NCBI GenBank assembly: GCA_001689485.1
Contig: LUJQ01000020.1
Location: 1 to 32,984, forward strand
Source of the DNA: Bacteroidales bacterium M6
GTDB taxonomy: Bacteria > Bacteroidota > Bacteroidia > Bacteroidales > Muribaculaceae
DNA length: 32,984 bases
Direction of reading: 5' to 3'
The stretch's first letter is position 1. Every line of letters starts with the position of its first letter. The position numbers were made by a program, and so were the translations under genes. The notes below the pieces were generated by a model. The model was not told where the DNA came from. It ran no database searches and saw only the letters and a program-made list of their open reading frames with translations. This document shows positions 14,807 to 23,404 of this stretch, one piece after another.

Positions 14807-17800
14807 TCAATCACGGCTGACAACAACCTCTACCGGCGGCGCACTGCCATACACCCCGCCGGCCTTGAGATATGCCGACACCATATACACACCTTCCGAC
14901 ACAGCCCCGCCGTCAGTCCTGCAAAGGTTCCAGGTATATGGGAACGAGGCATCATCATCGGTAAACACCACCCGCCCTTCCCCATCGGCAACCACAATCC
15001 GGCCTGTAGGTTCCGAGAGGAATGTATGTTCCAGTCTGAACGTCGCCTCCGTTATGGCCGGATATTCATCCACACCCAATGATGCTTCCGCACCACGGTC
15101 GACAACCGTAAACATGATTGTGCGCGAATCCGAACGACCGGCATAATCCGTAACCCTCAGCGTAAGGCTGTGGCGCCCGTCGTGAAGGTGGCCTAGGTTG
15201 AATTCCAGCACACCGCCCCCGTTTTCGTCGGAATGGAAATAACGGTAAGCATCGTCATACACCTTCTTGCCGCCGTCAAGGCTCAACAGCAACGACTGCC
15301 CTATAATGGTGGAAAATCCAGCCACCCCGGCCGTACTTGCCGACACTTCCGCATACACCACCGGGCTTCCACCAACCAAATCACCGTCGCGGAAGCCGGG
15401 ACTGCCGATATAAACCGACTTTATTTCAGGCTTCTGCCCTTCAACGGGCTTGGAACCATAATCACCGGGCGAAATCGACATGCCACCTAAAAAACCTGTA
15501 CCCTGCAGCAGGCCGTCGTCGCTCACAGCCCACATCGACACCCTGTGTTCATGGCTCGGACGCGACGGCAGAGGGATATACAACTTGTCCGAAAAGCGTC
15601 CTGATGTTATACGTAGACGTTTTTCATAAATCAAATCCTCATCTAAAACGGCAATCCCCTTCTTCTCCTCTGCCGTACCGTTAATAACCTTCAGTTCCTT
15701 GGCACCGTCGTAAACGGATATAATCCCATAACCGTCAAAACCGGCATCTATCCCCCCGCCAGGCATCATGACCGCCCCTTCGACCGCGACTTCCCCGCCT
15801 GCCTCAAGCTTCAATGCTGCATCATCCGGAAGCTCGACACCCCCGGCATGCGTGATTACAACCTGCCGACCGGCAACAGGAATCATTACTTCCGGGTCAC
15901 CTGCAAGGTTATAACATAACGTGTTTAACTGGAGCTTTTCCCGGCTTATGGACGACATTTGTTGCATAGCCTGCCCGATAACGGCATTCCGGGCACGCAT
16001 AAACACCTCTCCGGCCGTACTACCTTTCGCAGCACTGAAAAACTCCCTTCCCACACAAAGGTTCAACACCTGGTTTTCCACCTTGTAGACCTCACGCAAC
16101 GCCCCTGCAACGGCAATCGCCCCTCCATATTTTTTGAAAAGCATCGCCGTACCAGTGCTACGCCCGGGATGATCAATATAAAGGGCACGGCACGAAGCCA
16201 GCATCGCAAACGGAGGCACATCGTAATCCGTACCCTCGGCCATTCCCACGCTCCATAGTTCTTCGGGAGCAAACATCTTCGGACTACTATGGCCGCTATA
16301 GCCAAGGAAACATACACCGTCGGAGAGCGCGGACACAAGCTTTTTCCTCAATGCCTTAGCCGACTTCCCCTCGACCGGGTAGACGGGATTGTAAGCCTTG
16401 AACACAGTTGTGGCAGGCGAGCATTCCGCTATCAGCCCGGCCATCTCGTCGGCATCCTTCATATGCCCGTTCTCATTGCCGGAATCACATATCAGCACCG
16501 CACGGTTATGGAAGGCTCCCACAGGCGGATGGGCAACATAACGCTCCACCTTCCCTATATAGCTGTCGGCCTCTAAAGCCGATTTTGCCGGGATACGCCC
16601 TACAGCCACACTCATCTTACCTTGCCTGATGTCGAACTTGCCTTCATCCTCGTCGAGCATCCCGACAAAGGCATCGGTCGCATAACTTTTATGTATATGC
16701 CCTGCCATCTCGGCCTCCTCGCATATAAACATCGGCAGGTAGTGATTATGGAAATCCTCCTTGTCGGCCTCGGCCAGGCCTCGGCTGTCGTAATGCGCAG
16801 GTCCGAACAGGAGTATGGAACGGAATTTGGCAGGGTCACGGTCGCGATACATCCTTGCCAATCTCCTCACCGCCATCAGATGCGGTGTGCCCGACGAAAA
16901 TTCGTTATAGACGTCATCCTGCGACACAACCACCACATCCAGCCCGTCAGCTTCACGATGCAGTTCCGCAATCCGTTCGGCATGTGGCATGAAATCACGT
17001 GAAGCAACAACAAGCATATGGGGCGTCGGGGATGCATGCAGGTCGGGGCAGTTAACCTCTCCGGCATATTCCACCGGCAGCAGTGTCGCGGCAGGATTGA
17101 ATAGCATTACATATTTATGTCCTGCTGTGCCGGGAATCCCGGCACAGCAGCCTTCCGGAAGGCTGCTGTGAATCCTCCCTCCGGTTGCAGCCACTGTTTC
17201 AAGCGCAACGGGCGATTCACGGTGTGTCACCTCCCATACGGCCAAATCCATCCCCTCGCAGGCAAATTCCACCTCACGGGCATCGCCGGGAAACACGAAC
17301 ATCGACTGTGTCCGGCCATCCAGCCTGTTATCACGTGGATAAAAGGCTGTAACGTATTCCAAGGCCGCAATCCCCGACGGCACGCCTGCAAAATCCAGCT
17401 TTACGTTGTAGGAACCGTCAGGCCGCCTTTCAACCCCCTCAAGAACATATTCGAATTTATCAATCCCATAACCATAAGTCTCTTCCGAACGGGAGGAAAC
17501 GGACTCAATCCTCTGCTGTTTGCCAAACAATGTAAAATACACACGTGTGGCTTCATCGTTTCTAGCCCCGAGCAGCACGCGTGCGTTTATCACTCCCTCA
17601 CCATTGAATCCGGGCATTTCGATTTGCCAGCTGCCACCCCCTGTAGCAACACAATCCGACCCGATGTAACGCGCCCCGACGGCACCCGGGTTCTGACACT
17701 CCTCCTCGAAATGCGCCATCCCATGCGACACCGCCGCTGCTGCCTGCCTGGATGATTCATACGGAAGCTCTGCAATCGGCTTTCCTGGATGCGAGTCAGT

Positions 17801-18250
17801 AAGGAAATATATACCGTAATCGGCAAAATAGTTGCGTTTCACCTCGGTAAAATCCTTCCCGGAACCATCGGGCTGCCTATGCCGCGACACATGGAGCGAT
17901 ACATCACCTTCGGCATAAAACACCAGTTTGTCGCCATATCGGGCGAATGGCAACGGCGGAAGGTCGTCAGGAATGTTATCTGTAAGCATGTTATCGGCAA
18001 GCATCGTAGCCGGGTAACCGTACACGGTCACCTTCCCAGGGTCTGCGAAACCCATCTCCCTCAGCTCGCTGTCGGTTACCTGGTGCATCCCCGACCCTCT
18101 CACCTTTATTCTGACCCACTTCCCGCTCGAAAGCACCGATTTTTCCGCATACCACCCTGCACCCAATGCCGCAAATACTTTCACCGGCATCAAAACAAAA
18201 AATGCCGACAACACAATCCAAAGCGCGATCAATCGTAAACGGTTATTCAC
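14807..18250 (-). CDS. PorU-like C25 family protease (paralogue 1)
   Basis: A secreted or outer-membrane cysteine protease related to PorU, the type IX secretion sortase that removes sorting domains and attaches cargo to lipid. It has 1147 residues, close to the P. gingivalis PorU length. A signal peptide ends near VKVFAALG. The N-terminal region contains the GMHQVTDSELREMGFADPGKVTVYGY pattern. The C25 core carries VYNEFSSGTPHLMAVRRLARM, RSILLFGPAHYD and MSVAVGRIPAKSALEAD. The catalytic pair looks intact: His654 in LGYSGHSSP and Cys687 in LASCRALY, although the usual GHG reads GHS. The last 90 residues are a beta-sandwich with EGVYMVSAYL. It is more diverged than paralogue 2. Two overlapping perfect palindromes lie in the coding sequence at 17122-17170. 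It starts 63 nt after the FAH-like gene and is probably in the rex transcript. Confidence 0.85.
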   Translation of the reverse strand: MNNRLRLIALWIVLSAFFVLMPVKVFAALGAGWYAEKSVLSSGKWVRIKVRGSGMHQVTDSELREMGFADPGKVTVYGYPATMLADNMLTDNIPDDLPPLPFARYGDKLVFYAEGDVSLHVSRHRQPDGSGKDFTEVKRNYFADYGIYFLTDSHPGKPIAELPYESSRQAAAAVSHGMAHFEEECQNPGAVGARYIGSDCVATGGGSWQIEMPGFNGEGVINARVLLGARNDEATRVYFTLFGKQQRIESVSSRSEETYGYGIDKFEYVLEGVERRPDGSYNVKLDFAGVPSGIAALEYVTAFYPRDNRLDGRTQSMFVFPGDAREVEFACEGMDLAVWEVTHRESPVALETVAATGGRIHSSLPEGCCAGIPGTAGHKYVMLFNPAATLLPVEYAGEVNCPDLHASPTPHMLVVASRDFMPHAERIAELHREADGLDVVVVSQDDVYNEFSSGTPHLMAVRRLARMYRDRDPAKFRSILLFGPAHYDSRGLAEADKEDFHNHYLPMFICEEAEMAGHIHKSYATDAFVGMLDEDEGKFDIRQGKMSVAVGRIPAKSALEADSYIGKVERYVAHPPVGAFHNRAVLICDSGNENGHMKDADEMAGLIAECSPATTVFKAYNPVYPVEGKSAKALRKKLVSALSDGVCFLGYSGHSSPKMFAPEELWSVGMAEGTDYDVPPFAMLASCRALYIDHPGRSTGTAMLFKKYGGAIAVAGALREVYKVENQVLNLCVGREFFSAAKGSTAGEVFMRARNAVIGQAMQQMSSISREKLQLNTLCYNLAGDPEVMIPVAGRQVVITHAGGVELPDDAALKLEAGGEVAVEGAVMMPGGGIDAGFDGYGIISVYDGAKELKVINGTAEEKKGIAVLDEDLIYEKRLRITSGRFSDKLYIPLPSRPSHEHRVSMWAVSDDGLLQGTGFLGGMSISPGDYGSKPVEGQKPEIKSVYIGSPGFRDGDLVGGSPVVYAEVSASTAGVAGFSTIIGQSLLLSLDGGKKVYDDAYRYFHSDENGGGVLEFNLGHLHDGRHSLTLRVTDYAGRSDSRTIMFTVVDRGAEASLGVDEYPAITEATFRLEHTFLSEPTGRIVVADGEGRVVFTDDDASFPYTWNLCRTDGGAVSEGVYMVSAYLKAGGVYGSAPPVEVVVSRD
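17122..17170. repeat. Two overlapping perfect palindromes inside the porU-like gene
   Basis: CTGCTGTGCCGGGA (17122-17135) and TCCCGGCACAGCAG (17137-17150) are exact inverted repeats around one base. CACAGCAGCCTTCC (17143-17156) and GGAAGGCTGCTGTG (17157-17170) form a perfect 28-bp palindrome. They share the 8-mer CACAGCAG at 17143-17150, so only one hairpin can form at a time in RNA. The DNA is translated as SLPEGCCAGIPGTAG. Confidence 0.85.
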
Positions 18251-18313
18251 ATCAAGGTCCAGGGCAAGCGAAATGGCCGAACATGAAAGATTACACCCTC
18301 TTTATCACAGGGA

Positions 18314-18922
18314 TTATTTTATTTTCAACGACAGTGCAGGTTTTCCATTAAGCCGCCCCTCAAGTTTTGTGTCAAGTTTAACAGGCAGCTTCAGCCCGGT
18401 TCGGCACGGCATGACAATATCACCCGTTTTCAGCATCATATAGCGGCTGGCCAATGCAACGGTATCCTCCACATGCATATCGGCCCACGGCAGGTGCAAC
18501 ACCCCGCAACCGTCAACCTCTATCCCGGCATCAACAGCATTCTCGAAAGGGAACACCTCGCCGGGGGCTACAGCACCGTCGAAATTCACAGCTAACGCCC
18601 CGGGCACATACCCTTCCCTGCAATCAAACATCCCCGGTGGAACGGCACGCACCGCCACTCCCCAGCCGTTGATATACCTGGGTGCAAAACGGGGAGAGAT
18701 ACTTTTACCCAGCCTGCCTAAAGAAAAAAACGGGACAACTTCCAAATCCCATCCCTGTGCAAAATCAGGAACGAACATCGGCATCCCCCTCCTGACCATT
18801 GCAGAATCGGTCATAAGCGTTACTGGCAGACACATAGGCAATGCCACTTCGGCCGAGGTCAAAGCCGTCGCAGCCTCCGCAGGCCATTTCCCGGCAAAGC
18901 GTTCCACTGCAAGGAGCTTCAT
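18314..18922 (-). CDS. Degenerate fumarylacetoacetate hydrolase-fold protein
   Basis: The 202-residue protein aligns by eye with the short FAH-family proteins of Bacteroidota: TDSAMVRRGMPMFVPDF, then GRLGKSISPRFAPRYINGWG, NFDGAV, and the end LKTGDIVM to LEGRLNGKPALSLKIK. The family normally has a metal-binding E-x-E and an Asp in DFTARDLQ, then TGTPAGVG. Here E-x-E reads LEVVPF, the Asp motif reads VAVRAVPPG and the glycine loop reads PCRTGLKLP. Two of three metal ligands are therefore missing, and it is probably a pseudoenzyme with a structural or regulatory role. The N-terminus also lacks the usual NYAAHAKEL. It overlaps rex by ATGA, so the two are translationally coupled, and it lies 63 nt before the porU-like gene. 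Confidence 0.7.
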   Translation of the reverse strand: MKLLAVERFAGKWPAEAATALTSAEVALPMCLPVTLMTDSAMVRRGMPMFVPDFAQGWDLEVVPFFSLGRLGKSISPRFAPRYINGWGVAVRAVPPGMFDCREGYVPGALAVNFDGAVAPGEVFPFENAVDAGIEVDGCGVLHLPWADMHVEDTVALASRYMMLKTGDIVMPCRTGLKLPVKLDTKLEGRLNGKPALSLKIK

Positions 18923-19560
18923 GATTCACCGCCCCCCATACGGTTATACATCACAGCCAGATGGGCATAAATGGAAGTGTTGGAAATTACAACGCCTTCC
19001 GGCGCGCAGATTCTGTAGGGGGTGAAATTCCATATGGCTCGCACACCGGCCTCGATAAGGCTGTCGGCCACCTCCTGCGCATGCTCCACGGGCACCGCGA
19101 GGATTCCGATTCCGGCATTCAGTTCCCTGCACCGGTCTTTGAGTTCGTCGACATGAAACACCGGCAGCCCGTGCTTCACAGAACCGACAAGCGCCGCATC
19201 GACATCAAACCCGGCAACGATTTCCAACCCGTAGCGTGTAAGGCCCGAATCCTGCATCAATGCCCCGCCGAGCGAACCCGCCCCGGCAATCACAGCACGG
19301 TGGCGACGTTTGAAACCGAGAAATTCCTCAAGCTTGTGTTCCAGCAAAGGCACTTCGTAACCGATCCTGGTTTTACCTTTTATATCGAGAAACGACAAAT
19401 CCTTGGCAATCTGCGAGGCATCTACTTTCAGTTCCCGTGAAATCTGTGTTGACGACACATACTCTACCTTCCTTTCATGAAGCAGGCTCACATAGGCCAG
19501 ATACCACGGCAACCGGCGTAGCGCCGGTTCCGGAATCATATCCTGACTGTTATTGTCCAT
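18919..19560 (-). CDS. rex: Redox-sensing transcriptional repressor Rex
   Basis: Binds DNA when the NADH/NAD+ ratio is low and controls fermentation and respiration genes. The protein has an N-terminal winged helix (PALRRLPWYLAYVSLL, then VSSTQISRELKVDASQIAKDLS, IKGKTRIGY) and a C-terminal Rossmann domain with VIAGAGSLGGAL. Domain swapping is expected from the end segment IYAHLAVMYNRMG. The start at 19560 (MDNNSQDM) gives the usual Rex N-terminus and 213 residues. An upstream ATG at 19620 adds 20 basic residues (MKRRPARRGKCRWRR) and cannot be excluded. The stop overlaps the next ATG by 4 nt. A promoter and a perfect inverted repeat lie upstream, so autoregulation is plausible. Confidence 0.88.
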   Translation of the reverse strand: MDNNSQDMIPEPALRRLPWYLAYVSLLHERKVEYVSSTQISRELKVDASQIAKDLSFLDIKGKTRIGYEVPLLEHKLEEFLGFKRRHRAVIAGAGSLGGALMQDSGLTRYGLEIVAGFDVDAALVGSVKHGLPVFHVDELKDRCRELNAGIGILAVPVEHAQEVADSLIEAGVRAIWNFTPYRICAPEGVVISNTSIYAHLAVMYNRMGGGES

Positions 19561-19634
19561 AATAGGTATTTCGTGGCGGCGCCACCGGCACTTCCCACGT
19601 CGGGCCGGTCGCCGTTTCATTGCTTATTGGTTAA

Positions 19635-19655
19635 ATGTGGTTGCGTAAACCACAT
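19635..19655. promoter_or_regulatory. Perfect 21-bp inverted repeat in the rex leader
   Basis: ATGTGGTT (19635-19642), spacer GCGTA, AACCACAT (19648-19655). The arms are perfect and lie between the predicted start of transcription (about 19663) and the rex ATG. Rex operators in other bacteria have the form TTGTGA-N6-TTCACA; the TGTG/CACA core is shared but the rest differs, so it is a candidate operator only. Confidence 0.5.
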
Positions 19656-19669
19656 GGTGAATACGCATA

Positions 19670-19700
19670 CAAAGTTACGAAGTTCACCGCTATTTTGAAA
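19670..19700 (-). promoter_or_regulatory. Promoter of rex
   Basis: On the minus strand TAACTTTG (19670-19677) is a perfect -7 box. The -33 position reads TTTC (19697-19700) rather than TTTG, with a 19-nt spacer. The predicted start is near 19663. Confidence 0.55.
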
Positions 19701-19707
19701 CATGGCA

Positions 19708-22700
19708 TCATCTGACCCCTGTCACAGCAAGCTTTCTCGATGCCGTGGAGGTTTTCTCGCCACTATCCTCGTCGGAAACAGTGGCACGATACAGGTAGAT
19801 GCCGCGCGGCACCCGGCGGCCGCCACTATCAAGCAAGTCCCATGTAAGCGGCGTCGAGATGAACATGTCGCTACGCCCGGTTTCAGTGGCCTGCCACAAT
19901 CTGCGGCCCATAAGGTCGAACACCTCGATGGTGACCGTCAGGTTGCGGTCTGGCCGGTCATGCGATACATAGAAATCGGCATGGGTCGACACCGGGTTGG
20001 TATGGGTATATACCTCATAAAGTTCAGGCGCGATGGTTGTCGACACATTGAAATCGATTGATGCCTCGGCCGAGTTCGGCCCCGTGTCCCAAACCCTGAG
20101 TCTAAGCGTATGATAACCGGGTGCCAGGTTCTCTATCGGGTAATTTATCACACCGCCGGGGGTGCCGTCGGTGAAAGGAGTGAAGTAATCCGACACATCG
20201 CTGTATGTCTTGTCCCCGCCATCGAGATAGGCTGCCATCTGGTGGCCTACCCCTGCCGATGAAAGGTTCATGGCACGGTCATCGGTAACCCTTGCAATCA
20301 GCATGGGGGCGGAATTGATATCCTGCCCGTTGCGGAAAGTAGGATGATTCAGGTACAATTCCTCTATAACCGGGGCTTCGGTGTCAGGCTCGGCATTCGG
20401 GTCGGTGCCGTAAACATACAGGTCGCGGCACACACCCGTGGCGTCACCTCCATCGTCGGCATAGGCATAGAGACTGAATGCCGCCGGGCGGTAGTTATTG
20501 GATACCTCGGCAGGCATCACCACATTCAATGTAAATTCCCCGTTGGCAACCTTACCGTTACCTACAAACAGGCGCCCTCCCTGCCTGTCGAATGTAACTG
20601 CCTCCCCGTCTTTTCCGTTACCCCGTGTTGTAACACTCATCTCGGCATCATAGAGGGTGGCCGTAACCACGCCGTTGAATCCCGTTGCAAGATTTCCTGC
20701 GGCATCTGTAACCTTGCCTTTGATAACGGTCTGCTCACGGGCCATAAGCTGCACAGGCTCTTCGTCACCGCCGATTGGCGTGACCGGGCGGTCGCCTATT
20801 GCGGTCAGTTCTATCTTTTGCGACGGCATCACGGTGCGGAGTGCCGGGTCACCCAGAAGGACATAGCGTAGTTTGTTATCGTTGGCACGCCATTCGTCCT
20901 TAACCCTGTAATCGTTCTTGGCCTGACGGTAAATCTCGCCGATAGTATTGATTCTGCCCTCGCTGTCGCGCGACAACACATAGCGGCCTATTGTTTCCGA
21001 CATGTTGCGGTTCTGGTCGATATATACGGGACGGGTGGCACTGATAGCGGCTATGACACCCCCGCTGCTGTTTTTGAACAGGCGCTCGGCACCCGAGGTT
21101 GCAGTGGCATCCCAGCGCAGGAAATCGCACGTGGCGGCATACAGGACCGGCACCCGGCGCAGATAGAATTCGTTGAGGTCGCGGAACGTTACAAGCCCTT
21201 CGGCAGTCAGCGACGTCGGGGCGCCATGCCCCTGATACATCCACCATGCCGTCCCCTCGTCAAGGTAACGGTAGAAATTTGTACGCGCTTCGGGGTATGT
21301 CCCCCCGATCAGCTCATACTCGTCGATATGGACTTTCTTGAAAAAGGCTATGCCACCGGCTTCTGCATCCGAAGCCACCAGCTTCTGATACATCGACTCG
21401 GAATCCTTTATGTGTACACCCTTATCCTGGTCATCCGACGTGATAAGCACCGTGTTCCGCCAACCACCTTTAGGCGAACGGTCGGCATAACTGATAATTT
21501 TGTCAACAGCCGTTTTCGCCTCGTCGGCCGATGTAGAAGGCACACGCCCCACGGCGATAGAAAGCTTGTCGGCGCTCATATTGGCCCCAGAATTATCCTC
21601 GAGGAAGCCGAACATATCGTCGGTAGTGTAGGAATCGTTATCGTTAAGCCCCCTGTCGGTAAACCATGCCGGAACCATAGGATAACCTCCGAGCGACTGC
21701 ACCTGAGAAGTAATCAGACACGGGTCGTAAGAGGCACGGCCGAAAAGCAACGCATAACGAAGTTTCTTACCTTCGCATGCATTCCCCCGGTCATAAAACA
21801 TTTTCAGCATCTTGCGTATCCCCTGCATGTCGGGAACACCGCTCGAAAACTCGTTATACACCTGCTGGGTGGTTACAACCAGCACATCGAGAGGCTCCAC
21901 CTTGTCACCACGGTGGAAATCGGCCAACCTGTCGGCCTGGCTCCTCCATTCCGACGGGGTGACAATCACCATTTCGGGCACCGGCTTGGCATGGAGATTC
22001 TGGTTGCGTACGGTCTCTACATATGCCGGTTGCGGAAGCGACCCGGCAGGCTCCCATGCAGCATAGCTGCGCTCCACAGCCGCATAAGGGGTTGTCCATG
22101 CGGCTTTGCCACCTGCAACGGACACATTCATGCGCGACACCTGCAACGGGTCGGTGACATCCCACACCCTCGTCGATGACGAAGCTCCGTCAAGACACAC
22201 ATAACCGGCACGAAGGCTGAAATAAAGCCATTTGTCCGACGGCAGACGCAGATTACGCGGATAGGTCAGTGAAATGTAGTTCAGATTGGCGCGTACCACG
22301 GTCGATACGGCCCGGTGGTCGATACCTATAACAGCCGCGTCACCATTCAACTGGAACTCCTTGCGGGCAACCAGTTCCAATCCGTGCGAATATTTGTCGT
22401 CGGTCGATTTGATTTTGTCAGGACCCGGCAGTGCCTGGCCGTCGACCGTAAGCGAAAGCTCTGTCTGACCCGATTTCGACAGGCTCACAAACGACACCTC
22501 CATATTGACAGTGCCGCCTTTCACCGGGTCGGGTAATATAAGGGGAAATTTCTGCGACGGGGTATATTTGAAATCCTCACCCAACAGCAGGAACCCGGCT
22601 TCGCCGGGCGAAACCATATCCACTTCGTGGCACACTTTGTCCTTAAACTCCATCATATCCTCCCGTGGCTCCGCACCGTCACCGATAGGCTGGGGTGTCA

Positions 22701-23169
22701 GGCGTTCACCGGGGTCACTGTCGCTGAGGAAGTAATAGCCTTGACGTGTGAAAGGATTGCTGACAGGTGCATTACACCCCTTTGAGGTTGATTTCCACCA
22801 TTTCGGGCCTTCGGCATAAAAATAAAGGCCGTTACCGGCAACCATTTCCGAAGGTGTCTGTGGCAGGTCGTCGAGATAGCTGTTACCCAACAGGTTGGGC
22901 AGACGACGGCCTCCATAACCATAGATTTTCACTTTCGACGGGTCAGAGAAGCCCCACGACCTCAATGTGCCTTCCGGGATGAAATGCATACCCCCGGAAG
23001 TAACCGCGACCTTTACCCACGTCCCTGCCGCCAAACGCGATTTCCCGGCATAGACCGAAGCATCAAGGGCCTTTACTCCGGCCAACGAACCGCAAATCAC
23101 AGCCAGCACAAGGGTGATTTCCCTGAGCAGCCTGAAACCCGTATATGATTTTGTGTAGAATTTTGTCAT
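19708..23169 (-). CDS. porU: PorU-like C25 family protease (paralogue 2, likely the true PorU)
   Basis: Likely the type IX secretion sortase, anchored outside the outer membrane, that cleaves sorting domains from cargo. It has 1153 residues. The signal peptide is MTKFYTKSYTGFRLLREITL, then VLAVICGSLAGVKA. The catalytic pair is in its canonical context: His648 in WWMYQGHGAPTSL and Cys681 in YAATCDFLRWD. Other PorU hallmarks are VYNEFSSGVPDMQGIRKMLKMFYDR, RYALLFGRASYDP, LSIAVGRVPSTSADEA and the C-terminal FDLMGRRLWQATE to GGRRVPRGIYLYRATVS. It is more typical than the neighbouring paralogue. Between it and the next gene downstream, rex, lie 147 nt with their own promoter. Upstream (23170-23404) there is a long GC hairpin but no TAnnTTTG box that I could find. 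Confidence 0.88.
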   Translation of the reverse strand: MTKFYTKSYTGFRLLREITLVLAVICGSLAGVKALDASVYAGKSRLAAGTWVKVAVTSGGMHFIPEGTLRSWGFSDPSKVKIYGYGGRRLPNLLGNSYLDDLPQTPSEMVAGNGLYFYAEGPKWWKSTSKGCNAPVSNPFTRQGYYFLSDSDPGERLTPQPIGDGAEPREDMMEFKDKVCHEVDMVSPGEAGFLLLGEDFKYTPSQKFPLILPDPVKGGTVNMEVSFVSLSKSGQTELSLTVDGQALPGPDKIKSTDDKYSHGLELVARKEFQLNGDAAVIGIDHRAVSTVVRANLNYISLTYPRNLRLPSDKWLYFSLRAGYVCLDGASSSTRVWDVTDPLQVSRMNVSVAGGKAAWTTPYAAVERSYAAWEPAGSLPQPAYVETVRNQNLHAKPVPEMVIVTPSEWRSQADRLADFHRGDKVEPLDVLVVTTQQVYNEFSSGVPDMQGIRKMLKMFYDRGNACEGKKLRYALLFGRASYDPCLITSQVQSLGGYPMVPAWFTDRGLNDNDSYTTDDMFGFLEDNSGANMSADKLSIAVGRVPSTSADEAKTAVDKIISYADRSPKGGWRNTVLITSDDQDKGVHIKDSESMYQKLVASDAEAGGIAFFKKVHIDEYELIGGTYPEARTNFYRYLDEGTAWWMYQGHGAPTSLTAEGLVTFRDLNEFYLRRVPVLYAATCDFLRWDATATSGAERLFKNSSGGVIAAISATRPVYIDQNRNMSETIGRYVLSRDSEGRINTIGEIYRQAKNDYRVKDEWRANDNKLRYVLLGDPALRTVMPSQKIELTAIGDRPVTPIGGDEEPVQLMAREQTVIKGKVTDAAGNLATGFNGVVTATLYDAEMSVTTRGNGKDGEAVTFDRQGGRLFVGNGKVANGEFTLNVVMPAEVSNNYRPAAFSLYAYADDGGDATGVCRDLYVYGTDPNAEPDTEAPVIEELYLNHPTFRNGQDINSAPMLIARVTDDRAMNLSSAGVGHQMAAYLDGGDKTYSDVSDYFTPFTDGTPGGVINYPIENLAPGYHTLRLRVWDTGPNSAEASIDFNVSTTIAPELYEVYTHTNPVSTHADFYVSHDRPDRNLTVTIEVFDLMGRRLWQATETGRSDMFISTPLTWDLLDSGGRRVPRGIYLYRATVSDEDSGEKTSTASRKLAVTGVR

Positions 23170-23304
23170 GCCTGTATTTCTCCGTTTTCATAACGTTGAT
23201 TCCCCTTATATTATTGTGAATCAACACACGCCATCCCACCACGTTGACGCCTTTTCATGCCACGTCCATAACGGCTTCCAATCATGGAGGTTTATCGAGA
23301 CAGA

Positions 23305-23345
23305 CCGCACCCCGGAATACCCGTGTCAGGGTTTCCGGGGTGCGG
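23305..23345. terminator. GC-rich hairpin between the Omp28-family gene and porU
   Basis: CCGCACCCCGGAATACCC (23305-23322) pairs with GGGTTTCCGGGGTGCGG (23329-23345) around a 6-nt loop, with a single small irregularity. It lies 60 nt past the Omp28-family stop on the minus strand. There is no T-run, so it may be a Rho-type or RNA-stabilising stem. Confidence 0.55.
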
Positions 23346-23404
23346 ACGGATTGGTTATTGTTCCCGCCCGTCGCATTGCGGCGACAGGCATCGGGATATG
23401 CGGT

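Noticed and set aside
17117..17755. Plus-strand open frame of 212 codons within the first porU-like gene
   Set aside because: Shadow of a clear protease gene; the translation lacks any recognisable motif.
21226..22179. Plus-strand open frame of 317 codons within the second porU-like gene
   Set aside because: Shadow of porU; the catalytic residues of the minus-strand protein explain conservation here.
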